NCBI GenBank assembly: GCA_013695175.1
Contig: JACDAZ010000378.1
Coordinates: 1 to 15,017 of the forward strand
Reading direction: 5' to 3'
Length of the DNA: 15,017 nt
Source of the DNA: Flavisolibacter sp.
GTDB taxonomy: Bacteria > Bacteroidota > Bacteroidia > Chitinophagales > Chitinophagaceae
Under the pieces are notes generated by a model. That model was not told the DNA's origin and ran no database searches. It saw nothing but the letters and a program-made list of their open reading frames with translations. The position numbers and the translations under genes were made by a program. Of this stretch, positions 7,534 to 14,907 are shown one piece after another; within the stretch, counting starts at the first letter, position 1; each line of letters opens with the position of its first letter.

Positions 7534-9684
7534 GTGAATCAAACCAAAACAGATTTAAGCAACTTAAATGATAAGCAAAGGGAGGCCGTTGTCAGCGAAG
7601 AAAAACGGCTTTTAGTTTTGGCTGGTGCTGGCTCAGGCAAGACAAAGTCGCTTTTACAGAAACTTATTTACCTGATTGAAGAAAAAAGGGTAAGCCCGTC
7701 AAGTATTCTTGCCATCACTTTCACAAAGAACACGACCAATGAAATGATTGACCGCTTAATCATTTCAGCAGATACGACAGGACAATATGAAAGCATGTTG
7801 TTTGACAAGCGAATGAGCAAAGTTGATAAGGATAAGGAAAGATTTAGCAATCAGAAAAAGTACAAGTGGATTGATGGTTTAACAGTAAGAACTTTTCACA
7901 GCTTTTGTTATAGCATCTTGCGAAACTATGGGGTGAATGAGTTTGACAACAAGTTTAGAATAATCGGTGATGAAAAAAGAGATGAAGAAGATGAACTTTC
8001 AAAATATGTTGCTCCAGAAACAGTTTTTGAGGTAGTCCACAAGCTTTTAATTGAACAATGTGAGGACACGGAATTTTTACTGCAACTCAAACGGTATATT
8101 TTAGATTACATCATTGACAAAATACACTTAAAGAAAAATGACACTAAGTATTTACCCAAAGACGGTAAATATTTCACTACGCTTGACGGAACAAAAGTTC
8201 GTTCCAAATCTGAACAGTTTATTGCCGACTGGTTTTACAGGCATAGTATAAAATACGAGTATGAGCCTTTACTCAATGTTAAAGATTTTGCTTTTCATCC
8301 AGACTTTTTTATTGCTGATGCCAATCTTTATATTGAGCATGTAAGCGACAAAAGTTATTCAACCAAAGACAAAGAGGAACAATTTCAAAAAGGTAACTTG
8401 CTTTTGGTTAAGACCTATGAAAGTATGACAAAGGACTCCGCTTTATTTAATCATACTTTGGACAAGGTTTTAAAAAATCGGTTACCTGCAAACTATCGCA
8501 AGACAGTTTCACTTACCTACAAAGAAGAATTTAACGGCTATCATGAAAACGTAAAAGACTTTGTTACCCAAATCATGCGTATCACAGACATGATTAAAGT
8601 TGAGAATATTGACTTGAAGATGGTTTTAGAAAATGCAAGGAAAGACCAGCATGAAAGGGTTAGAATTTTTTATGAATTAGCCATCCCAATTGTTGAAAAG
8701 TATATTCAGTATTGCACAAACAAATCTTTTCTTGACTTCAACGACTTAATTTCAAGAAGCATATCCCTTTTTCAAAACCACGAAGACATAGCAAACAAAT
8801 ACAAAAGCAAATACCAGTACATTTTAGTAGATGAGTTTCAAGATGTGAATAATTTACAAGTTGAGCTAATCAAACTTTTACTTACCGACCAGACACAATT
8901 GTTTTGTGTTGGTGATGACTGGCAAAGTATTTATGGTTTTAGAGGGTCTAATGTGAGTTATATTGTTGACTTTGAAAATCACTTTCAAAATTCAAAAGTT
9001 GTAAAACTAAATTTGAATTATCGCAGCACACAAAATATTGTTGGGGCAAGCAATGAAGTAATTAAGCACAACAAATTTAAAGTTGAAAAAGAAATACATT
9101 CTTCAAAGCAATCAGAACATAAAATCGTTGTGTATTCTGGCAATAGCGAAGAAGAAAACATTCAATTTTGTTTGGATAAAGTGCAAGAGTTATTAGACGA
9201 TGGAATGACTAACGACGATATTTTATTTCTTTATCGAAGAAGTAAAATGTTTTCGCCGTATTTTTTTCGCTTTAAAAATGATAATGTAAGAGTTCAATCA
9301 AAAACTATTCACGCTGCAAAAGGACTAGAAGCAAAAGTTGTTTTCATTATTGGCTTGACGGAAGGTAGTGGTGGCTTTCCAGACATTTGGTTAGAGGATA
9401 GAATTTTTCAAATCATTAAAAAAGCAAACCATGATTTGCTTATGGAAGAAGAAAGACGGCTCTTTTATGTTGCAATTACCAGAGCAAAGGACAAACTTTT
9501 TCTAATAACTGAAAAAGGGAATGAATCAAGTTTTTTAAAAGAGATTCCAGATATATTTACCGTTAAGACAAGCATACCAATAAAATCAGTTGTTGAAAAA
9601 TTAATTATTTGCCCAAAGTGTTTTAGTCAGCTTGAAAAACTATTTACCTTTTGCCCTTATTGTGGACTCAAAACGACAGAGTGA
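7534..9684 (+). CDS. UvrD/Rep-like SF1A helicase with nuclease-like insert and zinc ribbon
   Basis: This 716-residue protein is an ATP-dependent 3'-5' DNA helicase by family. The SF1 motifs are complete: Walker A AGAGSGKT (30-37), Ia ITFTKNTTNEM (61-71), TVRTFHSF (117-124), Walker B LVDEFQD (431-437), VGDDWQSIYGFRG (459-471), LNYRSTQNI (494-502), HAAKGLEAKVVF (593-604) and VAITRAKDKLFL (646-657). Between motifs Ib and II, residues ~215-300 form a PD-(D/E)XK-like insert with E227 (RSKSEQF), D257 (HPDFFI) and E268 (YIEH), where a histidine stands at the usual lysine position. A C-terminal zinc ribbon has C693, C696, C707 and C710. The start is a GTG; a stop at 7516-7518 excludes a longer form and no in-frame ATG lies near. 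It probably acts with the upstream RNase H on nucleic-acid substrates in repair or phage defence; that role is inferred. Confidence 0.9.
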   Translation: MNQTKTDLSNLNDKQREAVVSEEKRLLVLAGAGSGKTKSLLQKLIYLIEEKRVSPSSILAITFTKNTTNEMIDRLIISADTTGQYESMLFDKRMSKVDKDKERFSNQKKYKWIDGLTVRTFHSFCYSILRNYGVNEFDNKFRIIGDEKRDEEDELSKYVAPETVFEVVHKLLIEQCEDTEFLLQLKRYILDYIIDKIHLKKNDTKYLPKDGKYFTTLDGTKVRSKSEQFIADWFYRHSIKYEYEPLLNVKDFAFHPDFFIADANLYIEHVSDKSYSTKDKEEQFQKGNLLLVKTYESMTKDSALFNHTLDKVLKNRLPANYRKTVSLTYKEEFNGYHENVKDFVTQIMRITDMIKVENIDLKMVLENARKDQHERVRIFYELAIPIVEKYIQYCTNKSFLDFNDLISRSISLFQNHEDIANKYKSKYQYILVDEFQDVNNLQVELIKLLLTDQTQLFCVGDDWQSIYGFRGSNVSYIVDFENHFQNSKVVKLNLNYRSTQNIVGASNEVIKHNKFKVEKEIHSSKQSEHKIVVYSGNSEEENIQFCLDKVQELLDDGMTNDDILFLYRRSKMFSPYFFRFKNDNVRVQSKTIHAAKGLEAKVVFIIGLTEGSGGFPDIWLEDRIFQIIKKANHDLLMEEERRLFYVAITRAKDKLFLITEKGNESSFLKEIPDIFTVKTSIPIKSVVEKLIICPKCFSQLEKLFTFCPYCGLKTTE

Positions 9685-9696
9685 CGAAGCATAATT

Positions 9697-9751
9697 TTTC
9701 TCATAACTAAAAAATAGGTTTTAAATTATGTCTTAAATAATAGTTCCAATC
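9697..9751. repeat. Right copy of the imperfect direct repeat (protease leader-like)
   Basis: This is the partner of 5899-5954. On the minus strand it contains an ATGAGAAAA start like that of the protease gene, preceded by a diverged version of its leader, but no open frame follows. It begins 12 bases after the helicase stop codon. The rest of the gap before hsdR (9752-9876) holds no gene; it contains a short direct repeat TTACTTGGT at 9778-9786 and 9795-9803. Confidence 0.5.
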
Positions 9752-9876
9752 CAATTCAGTCATTACAATGCCTAAATTTACTTGGTACAAATTATTACTT
9801 GGTGACATCTTAAAAATTTTATGAATAATATGTTTTAACTATCTTCAACCGCTAAGAAATTTACATACTAACTCAC

Positions 9877-12708
9877 TTGAAAAACGAGAAATTAACGAGA
9901 AAAGAAATTATTGATCTGCGATTGCTGCAGGCAGGTTGGAATGTAACTGACAAGACACATGTCATTGAAGAATTTGATATTCACCTTACTATTGTTGAAG
10001 AACCACAAACACCCTACTCCGGTCATCAATATAGCGACTATGTATTAATGGGAAAAAATGGAAAACCGATTGCGGTGGTGGAAGCTAAAAAAACTTCTGT
10101 TGACGCTGCACTGGGACGGGAGCAAGCCAAACAATATTGTTATAATATTCAATCAAAACATGGTGGTGAACTACCCTTTTGTTTCTATACTAACGGACAC
10201 GACATATATTTTTGGGATTTAGATAATTACCCACCAAAAAAAGTTTATGGTTTTCCAACCAGAGAAGATCTTGAACGCTATGCTTACATACGTAAAGCAA
10301 GAAAGCCTTTAGCAGGTGAACTTATTAATACAAAAATTGCAGGACGAAATTATCAGATTGCATCTATACGTGCTGTAATGGAAGCTGTTGAAAAAAGGAA
10401 ACGAAAATTTTTATTGGTAATGGCAACAGGTACAGGTAAAACAAGAACCTGTATTGCTTTAGTTGATGCATTAATGAGAGCTGGCTGGGCTGAAAGAGTT
10501 TTGTTTCTTGTTGACAGAATTGCTTTGCGTGATCAGACTTTAGATGCTTTTAAAGAGCATTTACCCAACGAACCAAGATGGCCAAAACAAGGTGAAAAAG
10601 AAATTGCTATAGATAGACGAATTTATGTTTCAACTTATCCAACTATGTTGAATGTAATTCGGAATGATGTCAAATCATTGAGTTCTCACTTCTTCGATTT
10701 GATTGTGGTGGATGAAAGCCACCGTAGCATTTACAATACCTACCAGGAAATTCTGGATTACTTCAATACTATTACTCTTGGCTTAACAGCCACGCCAACA
10801 GATGTAATTGACCATAACACTTTTCAATTGTTTGAAAGTGAAGATGGTGTTCCGACTTTTGCTTACTCATATGATGAAGCGGTTAATCACATTCCCCCTT
10901 TTTTGAGCAATTTTCAGGTAATGAAAATCAAAACAAGGTTTCAGGATGAAGGCATCAACAAAAGGACAATTTCATTGGAAGATCAGAAAAAATTGATGTC
11001 GGAAGGTAAAGAAATTGAAGAAATCAATTATGAAGGAACAGAGATTGAAAAAAAGGTAACCAACCGGGGTACAAATGCTTTAATAGTTCGTGAGTTCATG
11101 GAAGAATCTATTAAAGATGCAAACGGTGTATTACCAGGTAAGACCATTTTCTTTTGCATGACCAAGGCTCATGCCAGGCGAATGGAAGAAATATTCGATG
11201 CTTTGTATCCTGAGTATAAAGGAGAATTAGCAAAGGTATTGGTAAGTGACGACCCGAGAGTTTATGGCAATGGAGGCTTATTAGACCAGTTCAAACAAAA
11301 TGATTTTCCAAGAGTGGCATTAAGTGTTGATATGTTAGATACCGGTGTAGATATTCGGGAATTGGTGAATTTAGTTTTTGCAAAACCTGTTTATAGTTAT
11401 ACCAAATTTTGGCAAATGATAGGCAGGGGAACTCGTTTACTTGAATCTGAGAAAATAAAGCCCTGGTGCACACAAAAAGATAGTTTTCTGATTCTTGATT
11501 GCTGGGACAACTTTGAATATTTCAAACTCAATCCAAGGGGTAAAGAATTAAAGTCACAGATTCCTTTGCCTGTGCGTTTGTTTGGTGTTAGATTAGAAAA
11601 AATTAAAGAAGCTCAAATTCAAAGCATAACTGAAATTGTAACCAAAGAAGTTCAGAAAATCAGAAAGCAAATTGAAACACTTCCAAAAAATTCGGTGGTC
11701 ATTATGGAAGCCAAACATGATTTGCAGCGATTGGAAGATGAAAATTTTTGGAACAATCTGACTTCAGACAAAATGGAATATCTGGAAGATTTCGTAAAAC
11801 CATTACTCCGCACAGTTTCAGATGTAGATTTCAAAGCCATGCGATTTGAAAAAGATATTGTGGAAGTTTCATTGGCTCATTTAGCTGGTGAAACTGAACC
11901 TGCCCGTCCGGCAGGCAGGAAATTTGAAACGCTTAAAGAAAGCATCATTGAAGAAATTGGTGAACTGCCTTTAAGCATCAACATCGTTGCAAGAGAACAG
12001 GAATTGATTCGAAAAGCACAGAGCAACCATTATTGGGCAACCCCCGCAGGAAGCGAGGCAGGGATTCTTGAAGACAAGTTTGAAGAACTCATTCAAAAAC
12101 TTTCGCCTTTAATGAAATTCAGGGAAGCGGTCATCCCGTTAGCTCCTGCCAAATTCAATTTTAAAGACGTTGTTGCTGAAAAGGAATTTGTTGAGTTTGG
12201 CCCGCAACATGAAGCATTGAGTGTAGCCAAATACCGTGAATTAGTTGAAAAGAAAATCAATGAATTAGTATCAGGCAGTCCTATTTTATTAAAACTAAAA
12301 CAAGGACAAGAAATTACTTCAGATGAAGCCGAACAATTAGCCGAGGAATTACACAACGAGCATCCGCATATTACAATTGAATTACTTCGCAAGGTTTACA
12401 ACCACCGCAAAGCTGCATTGGTGCAATTCATCAAACATATTTTTGGCATTGAACATTTAGAAACTTTTGCTGAAACAGTAACCAAAGCATTTGATGATTT
12501 TATTGCCAAACATAGTTACCTCACCAGCCGTCAACTTCAATTCCTTGATTTGCTAAAGAACTTTGTTTTGGAAAAAGGTGATGTGAGCAAGCGCAACCTG
12601 ATTGAATCTCCTTTCACCATGATTCACCCTGAAGGCATCAGGGGAATATTCAATCAAAAGGAAATTGACGAAATTTTAAGTTTAACAGAAAAAGTATTAG
12701 CGGCATAA
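9877..12708 (+). CDS. hsdR: Type I restriction enzyme R subunit (HsdR, EcoEI-like)
   Basis: This is the restriction and DNA-translocating subunit, 943 residues, which works with HsdM and HsdS to cut unmodified DNA. The N-terminal endonuclease domain has D54 (YSDYVL), E69-x-K71 (VVEAKK) and a REQAKQY motif (81-87). The SF2 motor has Walker A ATGTGKTR (183-190), DESH (279-282), TATP (304-307) and motif VI WQMIGRGTRL near 512-521. The C-terminal region (from about 600) is of EcoEI_R_C type, ending GIRGIFNQKEIDEIL...VLAA. The start is TTG at 9877; a stop at 9853-9855 excludes a longer form, and the first methionine (M58) would remove the nuclease aspartate. Two G+C-rich palindromic insertions lie in frame near residues 675-681 and 723-731. 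No hsdM or hsdS is in the window. The last ~48 bases resemble segments repeated in the array downstream. Confidence 0.94.
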   Translation: MKNEKLTRKEIIDLRLLQAGWNVTDKTHVIEEFDIHLTIVEEPQTPYSGHQYSDYVLMGKNGKPIAVVEAKKTSVDAALGREQAKQYCYNIQSKHGGELPFCFYTNGHDIYFWDLDNYPPKKVYGFPTREDLERYAYIRKARKPLAGELINTKIAGRNYQIASIRAVMEAVEKRKRKFLLVMATGTGKTRTCIALVDALMRAGWAERVLFLVDRIALRDQTLDAFKEHLPNEPRWPKQGEKEIAIDRRIYVSTYPTMLNVIRNDVKSLSSHFFDLIVVDESHRSIYNTYQEILDYFNTITLGLTATPTDVIDHNTFQLFESEDGVPTFAYSYDEAVNHIPPFLSNFQVMKIKTRFQDEGINKRTISLEDQKKLMSEGKEIEEINYEGTEIEKKVTNRGTNALIVREFMEESIKDANGVLPGKTIFFCMTKAHARRMEEIFDALYPEYKGELAKVLVSDDPRVYGNGGLLDQFKQNDFPRVALSVDMLDTGVDIRELVNLVFAKPVYSYTKFWQMIGRGTRLLESEKIKPWCTQKDSFLILDCWDNFEYFKLNPRGKELKSQIPLPVRLFGVRLEKIKEAQIQSITEIVTKEVQKIRKQIETLPKNSVVIMEAKHDLQRLEDENFWNNLTSDKMEYLEDFVKPLLRTVSDVDFKAMRFEKDIVEVSLAHLAGETEPARPAGRKFETLKESIIEEIGELPLSINIVAREQELIRKAQSNHYWATPAGSEAGILEDKFEELIQKLSPLMKFREAVIPLAPAKFNFKDVVAEKEFVEFGPQHEALSVAKYRELVEKKINELVSGSPILLKLKQGQEITSDEAEQLAEELHNEHPHITIELLRKVYNHRKAALVQFIKHIFGIEHLETFAETVTKAFDDFIAKHSYLTSRQLQFLDLLKNFVLEKGDVSKRNLIESPFTMIHPEGIRGIFNQKEIDEILSLTEKVLAA
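11899..11919. repeat. In-frame palindromic insertion in hsdR (CCTGCC..GGCAGG)
   Basis: CCTGCC and GGCAGG arms surround CGTCC, followed by a second overlapping GGCAGG. The element encodes PARPAGR (residues 675-681) between GETE and a KFETLKESIIEE region that I recall as contiguous in relatives. The G+C content is far above that of the gene around it. It resembles a mobile palindrome that often reads as PAGRQ-like peptides in Bacteroidota proteins (from memory). Confidence 0.5.
12041..12064. repeat. Second G+C-rich in-frame insertion in hsdR
   Basis: A G+C-rich stretch containing CCCCGC and GCGAGG, which pair imperfectly, encodes PAGSEAGIL (residues 723-731). It interrupts what reads in relatives, as I recall, as NHYWAT directly joined to a DKFEELI region. 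It keeps the reading frame. Confidence 0.42.
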
Positions 12709-12710
12709 AG

Positions 12711-12824
12711 TGAAACCGTTACAAATTGTAACACTTTGAAATAATTGAAACCAGTTGATATCAAATTGTAGTCAATCAAAAAAGAAACTAAATGAAACCG
12801 TCACGGAATTGCCACAATTTGAAA
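12711..12824. promoter_or_regulatory. Three degenerate TGAAACC repeats with a dyad upstream of the BRO gene
   Basis: The 139-base hsdR-BRO gap holds three related segments starting TGAAACC at 12711, 12746 and 12793. The first and third align over about 31 bases (TGAAACCGT.AC..AATTG..ACA.TTTGAAA). The first contains a perfect dyad, GTTACA-AAT-TGTAAC, at 12718-12732. Such iterated sites could bind a regulator of the BRO gene. They could also be a decayed local duplication. Confidence 0.4.
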
Positions 12825-12847
12825 AGGATTCGAAAAAATGAAATGCA

Positions 12848-13705
12848 ATGCAAAAGCAAAATGAAATAAAAATATTTGAGGAGCAAAAAGTGAGAACTGC
12901 CTGGGACGCAGAACAAGAAAAGTGGTATTTCTCAATTATTGATGTAATTGAAATTTTAACCGGAACAGACAGGCCAAGAAAGTATTGGAGCGATCTGAAA
13001 ACTAAACTGAAAAAGGAAGGAAGTCAGTTGTCCGAAAAAATCGGACAACTGAAATTATTGTCCTCAGACGGAAAATCCTATAAAACCGATGTAGCTGATA
13101 CCGAACAGCTTTTCCGACTTATTCAATCTATTCCCTCGCCCAAAGCAGAACCATTTAAACTGTGGTTGGCACAGGTAGCATCTGAAAGATTGGATGAAAT
13201 GCAAGATCCGGAACTCAGTATTGACCGTGCATTGGAACAATACATGAAACTTGGTTATTCAGAAAACTGGATTAATCAAAGGCTCAAAAGCATTGAAATA
13301 CGTAAAGAATTAACGGACGAGTGGAAAAAACGCGGACTAAAAGAAGTCGTTCAGTTTGCAACACTTACTGAAATTATAACCAAAGCATGGAGTGATAAAA
13401 ACACAAAAGAATACAAAGTCTTGAAGGGTTTGAAAAAAGAAAACCTGAGAGACAACATGACGAATACCGAACTCATTTTAAACATGCTTGCGGAAGCATC
13501 GACAAAAGACATTTCGGCTGCAACCAATCCGAAAGATTTTGATGAAAGCAAAAAAGTGGCTAAGCAAGGCGGCAATGTAGCCAAAGTGGCCAGAAAAGAA
13601 TTGGAAGCCAAAACTGGTAAACAAGTAGTAACTCCTCTCAATGCCAGAACAGCTTTACTATTAAATGAGGGTGACCAAAAGAAATCGAAAAAGAAGAAAA
13701 ACTAA
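12848..13705 (+). CDS. BRO-N/DinD-like protein (antirepressor family)
   Basis: This 285-residue protein starts with a BRO-N-type domain (about residues 8-118: VRTAWDAEQEKWYFSIIDV, ILTGTDRPRKYWSDLK, FRLIQSIPSPKAEPFKLWLAQVA). It continues with a region like DNA-damage-inducible protein D (about 120-265: YMKLGYSENWINQRLKSIE, RDNMTNTELILNMLAEAST, GGNVAKVARKELEAKTGK.VVT). It ends in a lysine-rich tail. BRO-N domains bind DNA, and relatives are phage antirepressors or SOS-induced proteins. Genes of this kind are often found inside type I restriction loci in Bacteroidota, and here it follows hsdR by 139 bases. The ATG at 12848 is the first in frame. Its function in restriction loci is not established; regulation of the system is a guess. 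Confidence 0.85.
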   Translation: MQKQNEIKIFEEQKVRTAWDAEQEKWYFSIIDVIEILTGTDRPRKYWSDLKTKLKKEGSQLSEKIGQLKLLSSDGKSYKTDVADTEQLFRLIQSIPSPKAEPFKLWLAQVASERLDEMQDPELSIDRALEQYMKLGYSENWINQRLKSIEIRKELTDEWKKRGLKEVVQFATLTEIITKAWSDKNTKEYKVLKGLKKENLRDNMTNTELILNMLAEASTKDISAATNPKDFDESKKVAKQGGNVAKVARKELEAKTGKQVVTPLNARTALLLNEGDQKKSKKKKN

Positions 13706-13880
13706 TGCTTCAAAACAACTATAAACTCGTATTAGCAGCATAACCCCGAAGGGGTGACATAAAATGCCAGGTACATTTATACCAACCGATAAAGAATTTC
13801 ACCCCTTCGGGGTTTTGTGGAATCAAAAACATTTATCTATAATTTTATCATCCCTTCGGGATTACAATAATCAACAAATA

Positions 13881-13928
13881 GAGATTTATGGAATTTAAAA
13901 TTTAATCGAACAATTATTAGCAGCATAA
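13881..13928 (+). repeat. hsdR 3'-end-like segment, copy a
   Basis: This aligns without gaps to the last 48 bases of hsdR (12661-12708) at 37 of 48 positions by hand count, ending TTAGCAGCATAA against TTAGCGGCATAA. A stop codon interrupts the frame. It is followed at once by a palindrome. A partial sixth copy (GTATTAGCAGCATAA) ends at 13743, just before array unit 1. Confidence 0.6.
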
Positions 13929-13976
13929 CCCGAAGGTGGGAAAAGATTATGGAAAATAGCAATAATCAAACAAAAA

Positions 13977-14023
13977 GCGATAGACGAATTTTACATTTAA
14001 CCGAACACGTATTAGCAGCATAA
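13977..14023 (+). repeat. hsdR 3'-end-like segment, copy b
   Basis: This aligns to the hsdR 3' end at about 38 of 47 positions with one gap. In one frame it still reads RILHLTEHVLAA-stop, against EILSLTEKVLAA-stop in HsdR (9 of 12 residues identical). The upstream AATAATCAAACAAAA also resembles the hsdR sequence encoding FNQK. Confidence 0.65.
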
Positions 14024-14094
14024 CCCCGAAGGGGTGAAAAGATTATAGAAAATAACAACGATTAAAACAAAAACCCCGAAGGGGTGACATAAAA

Positions 14095-14556
14095 ATGCCA
14101 GGTACATTCTCACAAATTTATATTCAGATTGTCTTTGCCGTAAAAGGCAGGGAAAATCTTATTGTTCAATCATGGAAAGATGATTTGCATAAATACATAT
14201 CGGGAATCATTAAAGGCAAAGAGCAAAAATCCATCATTGTAAATGGAATGCCTGATCATATTCATGCTTTTGTTGGGCTAAGGCCCTCTATGCCTATTTC
14301 TGATTTGGTACGAGACATCAAAAACAATTCGTCCAATTTTATCAACGAACATAAATTTGTGAAAGGCAAATTTGCCTGGCAAGAGGGATATGGCGCTTTT
14401 TCTTATTCTCATTCACATATTACAAATGTGTATGACTACATTTTAAATCAGGAAGAACACCACAAGAAAAAAACTTTCAGGGAAGAATATCATGAATTGC
14501 TTAAAAAATTTGAAATCGAATTCAATGAAAAATATTTGTTTGAATGGATAGACTAA
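14095..14556 (+). CDS. IS200-type Y1 (HUH) transposase, RAYT-like
   Basis: This 153-residue single-strand DNA transposase has the HUH metal-binding motif H55-I56-H57 (MPDHIHAFVG). The likely catalytic tyrosine is Y115, four residues before the conserved Q119 (VYDYILNQEEHHKK). The region WQEGYGAFSYSHS (95-107) is typical of the Bacteroidota branch of the IS200 family. The length is normal for a single-domain TnpA and no damage is seen. The ATG lies 7 bases after a palindrome whose right arm, AAGGGGTGA, is also the only ribosome-binding-site-like sequence. The hairpin could therefore limit translation. No TnpB or other accessory gene is present. Dense palindromes on both sides suggest a relationship like that of RAYT proteins and REP elements, in which the transposase recognises the palindromes. 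Confidence 0.9.
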   Translation: MPGTFSQIYIQIVFAVKGRENLIVQSWKDDLHKYISGIIKGKEQKSIIVNGMPDHIHAFVGLRPSMPISDLVRDIKNNSSNFINEHKFVKGKFAWQEGYGAFSYSHSHITNVYDYILNQEEHHKKKTFREEYHELLKKFEIEFNEKYLFEWID

Positions 14557-14716
14557 ATTGCCAAAGGCATGAAATCATTATAACCATGAATGAATATTCG
14601 ACAATCAAATCCCGAAGGGATGACATAATAATTTCACCCCTTCGGGGTTTGGTGGAACCAAAATTATTTATCTATAATCATTTCATCCCTTCGGGATTAG
14701 AATAACCAAACAAATA

Positions 14717-14763
14717 GAGATTTATGGAATTAAAATCTAACCGAACAAATATTAGCAGCATAA
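14717..14763 (+). repeat. hsdR 3'-end-like segment, copy c
   Basis: This is the equivalent of copy a in unit 2 (offset 836). It ends with ATTAGCAGCATAA, has one base deleted relative to copy a, and is followed by the palindrome at 14763. Confidence 0.55.
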
Positions 14764-14811
14764 CCCTGAAAGGGTGAAAAGATTATGGAAAATAACAATA
14801 ATCAAACAAAA

Positions 14812-14860
14812 GAGATAGACCGAAATTTAAAATCTAACCAAATAAAAATAAACAGCTTAA
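14812..14860 (+). repeat. hsdR 3'-end-like segment, copy d (most diverged)
   Basis: This is the equivalent of copy b in unit 2. The beginning (GAGATAGACCGAAATTTAAA) is close to hsdR GAAATTGACGAAATTTTAAG. The end has decayed to AACAGCTTAA. It precedes the palindrome at 14860. Confidence 0.45.
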
Positions 14861-14907
14861 CTCTGAAAGGGTGAAAAGATTATAAAACTAACAATGATCA
14901 AAAAAAA

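Larger units (their letters stand above)
13743..14072. mobile_element. Array unit 1: internally deleted IS200-type element derivative
   Basis: This unit begins with the palindrome at 13743-13757 and GACATAAAATGCCAGGTACATT, the same start as the transposase unit. It then jumps to a short tail (TATACCAACCGATAAAG) and the inverted palindrome at 13799-13813. From there to about 14100 it matches the stretch 14634-14933 at a near-constant offset of 834-836 bases. It reads as unit 2 with the transposase body deleted. It carries palindromes at 13743, 13799, 13848, 13928 and 14023 and two hsdR-end-like segments. A 44-codon frame (13764-13898) and a 24-codon frame (13949-14023) are open but are probably not genes. 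Confidence 0.6.
14073..14907. mobile_element. Array unit 2: complete IS200-type element unit with transposase
   Basis: The unit runs from the palindrome at 14073 to the base before the equivalent palindrome at 14908, 835 bases. It holds the intact transposase gene (14095-14556), a 52-base tail with a TGCC-AAA-GGCA hairpin at 14559-14569, then six palindromes and two hsdR-end-like segments. It is the only unit here able to encode its own transposase. Exact transposon ends cannot be fixed from one window, because IS200-type elements leave no target duplication. Confidence 0.6.

Noticed and set aside
6528..9684. Retron or reverse-transcriptase system, suggested by RNase H
   Set aside because: No reverse transcriptase motif (such as YxDD in a palm domain) or ncRNA-like structure is visible in the window.
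13949..14023. 24-codon frame ending LTEHVLAA as a real small gene
   Set aside because: It is better explained as a displaced hsdR 3' end; the corresponding copy in unit 2 does not keep the same C-terminus.
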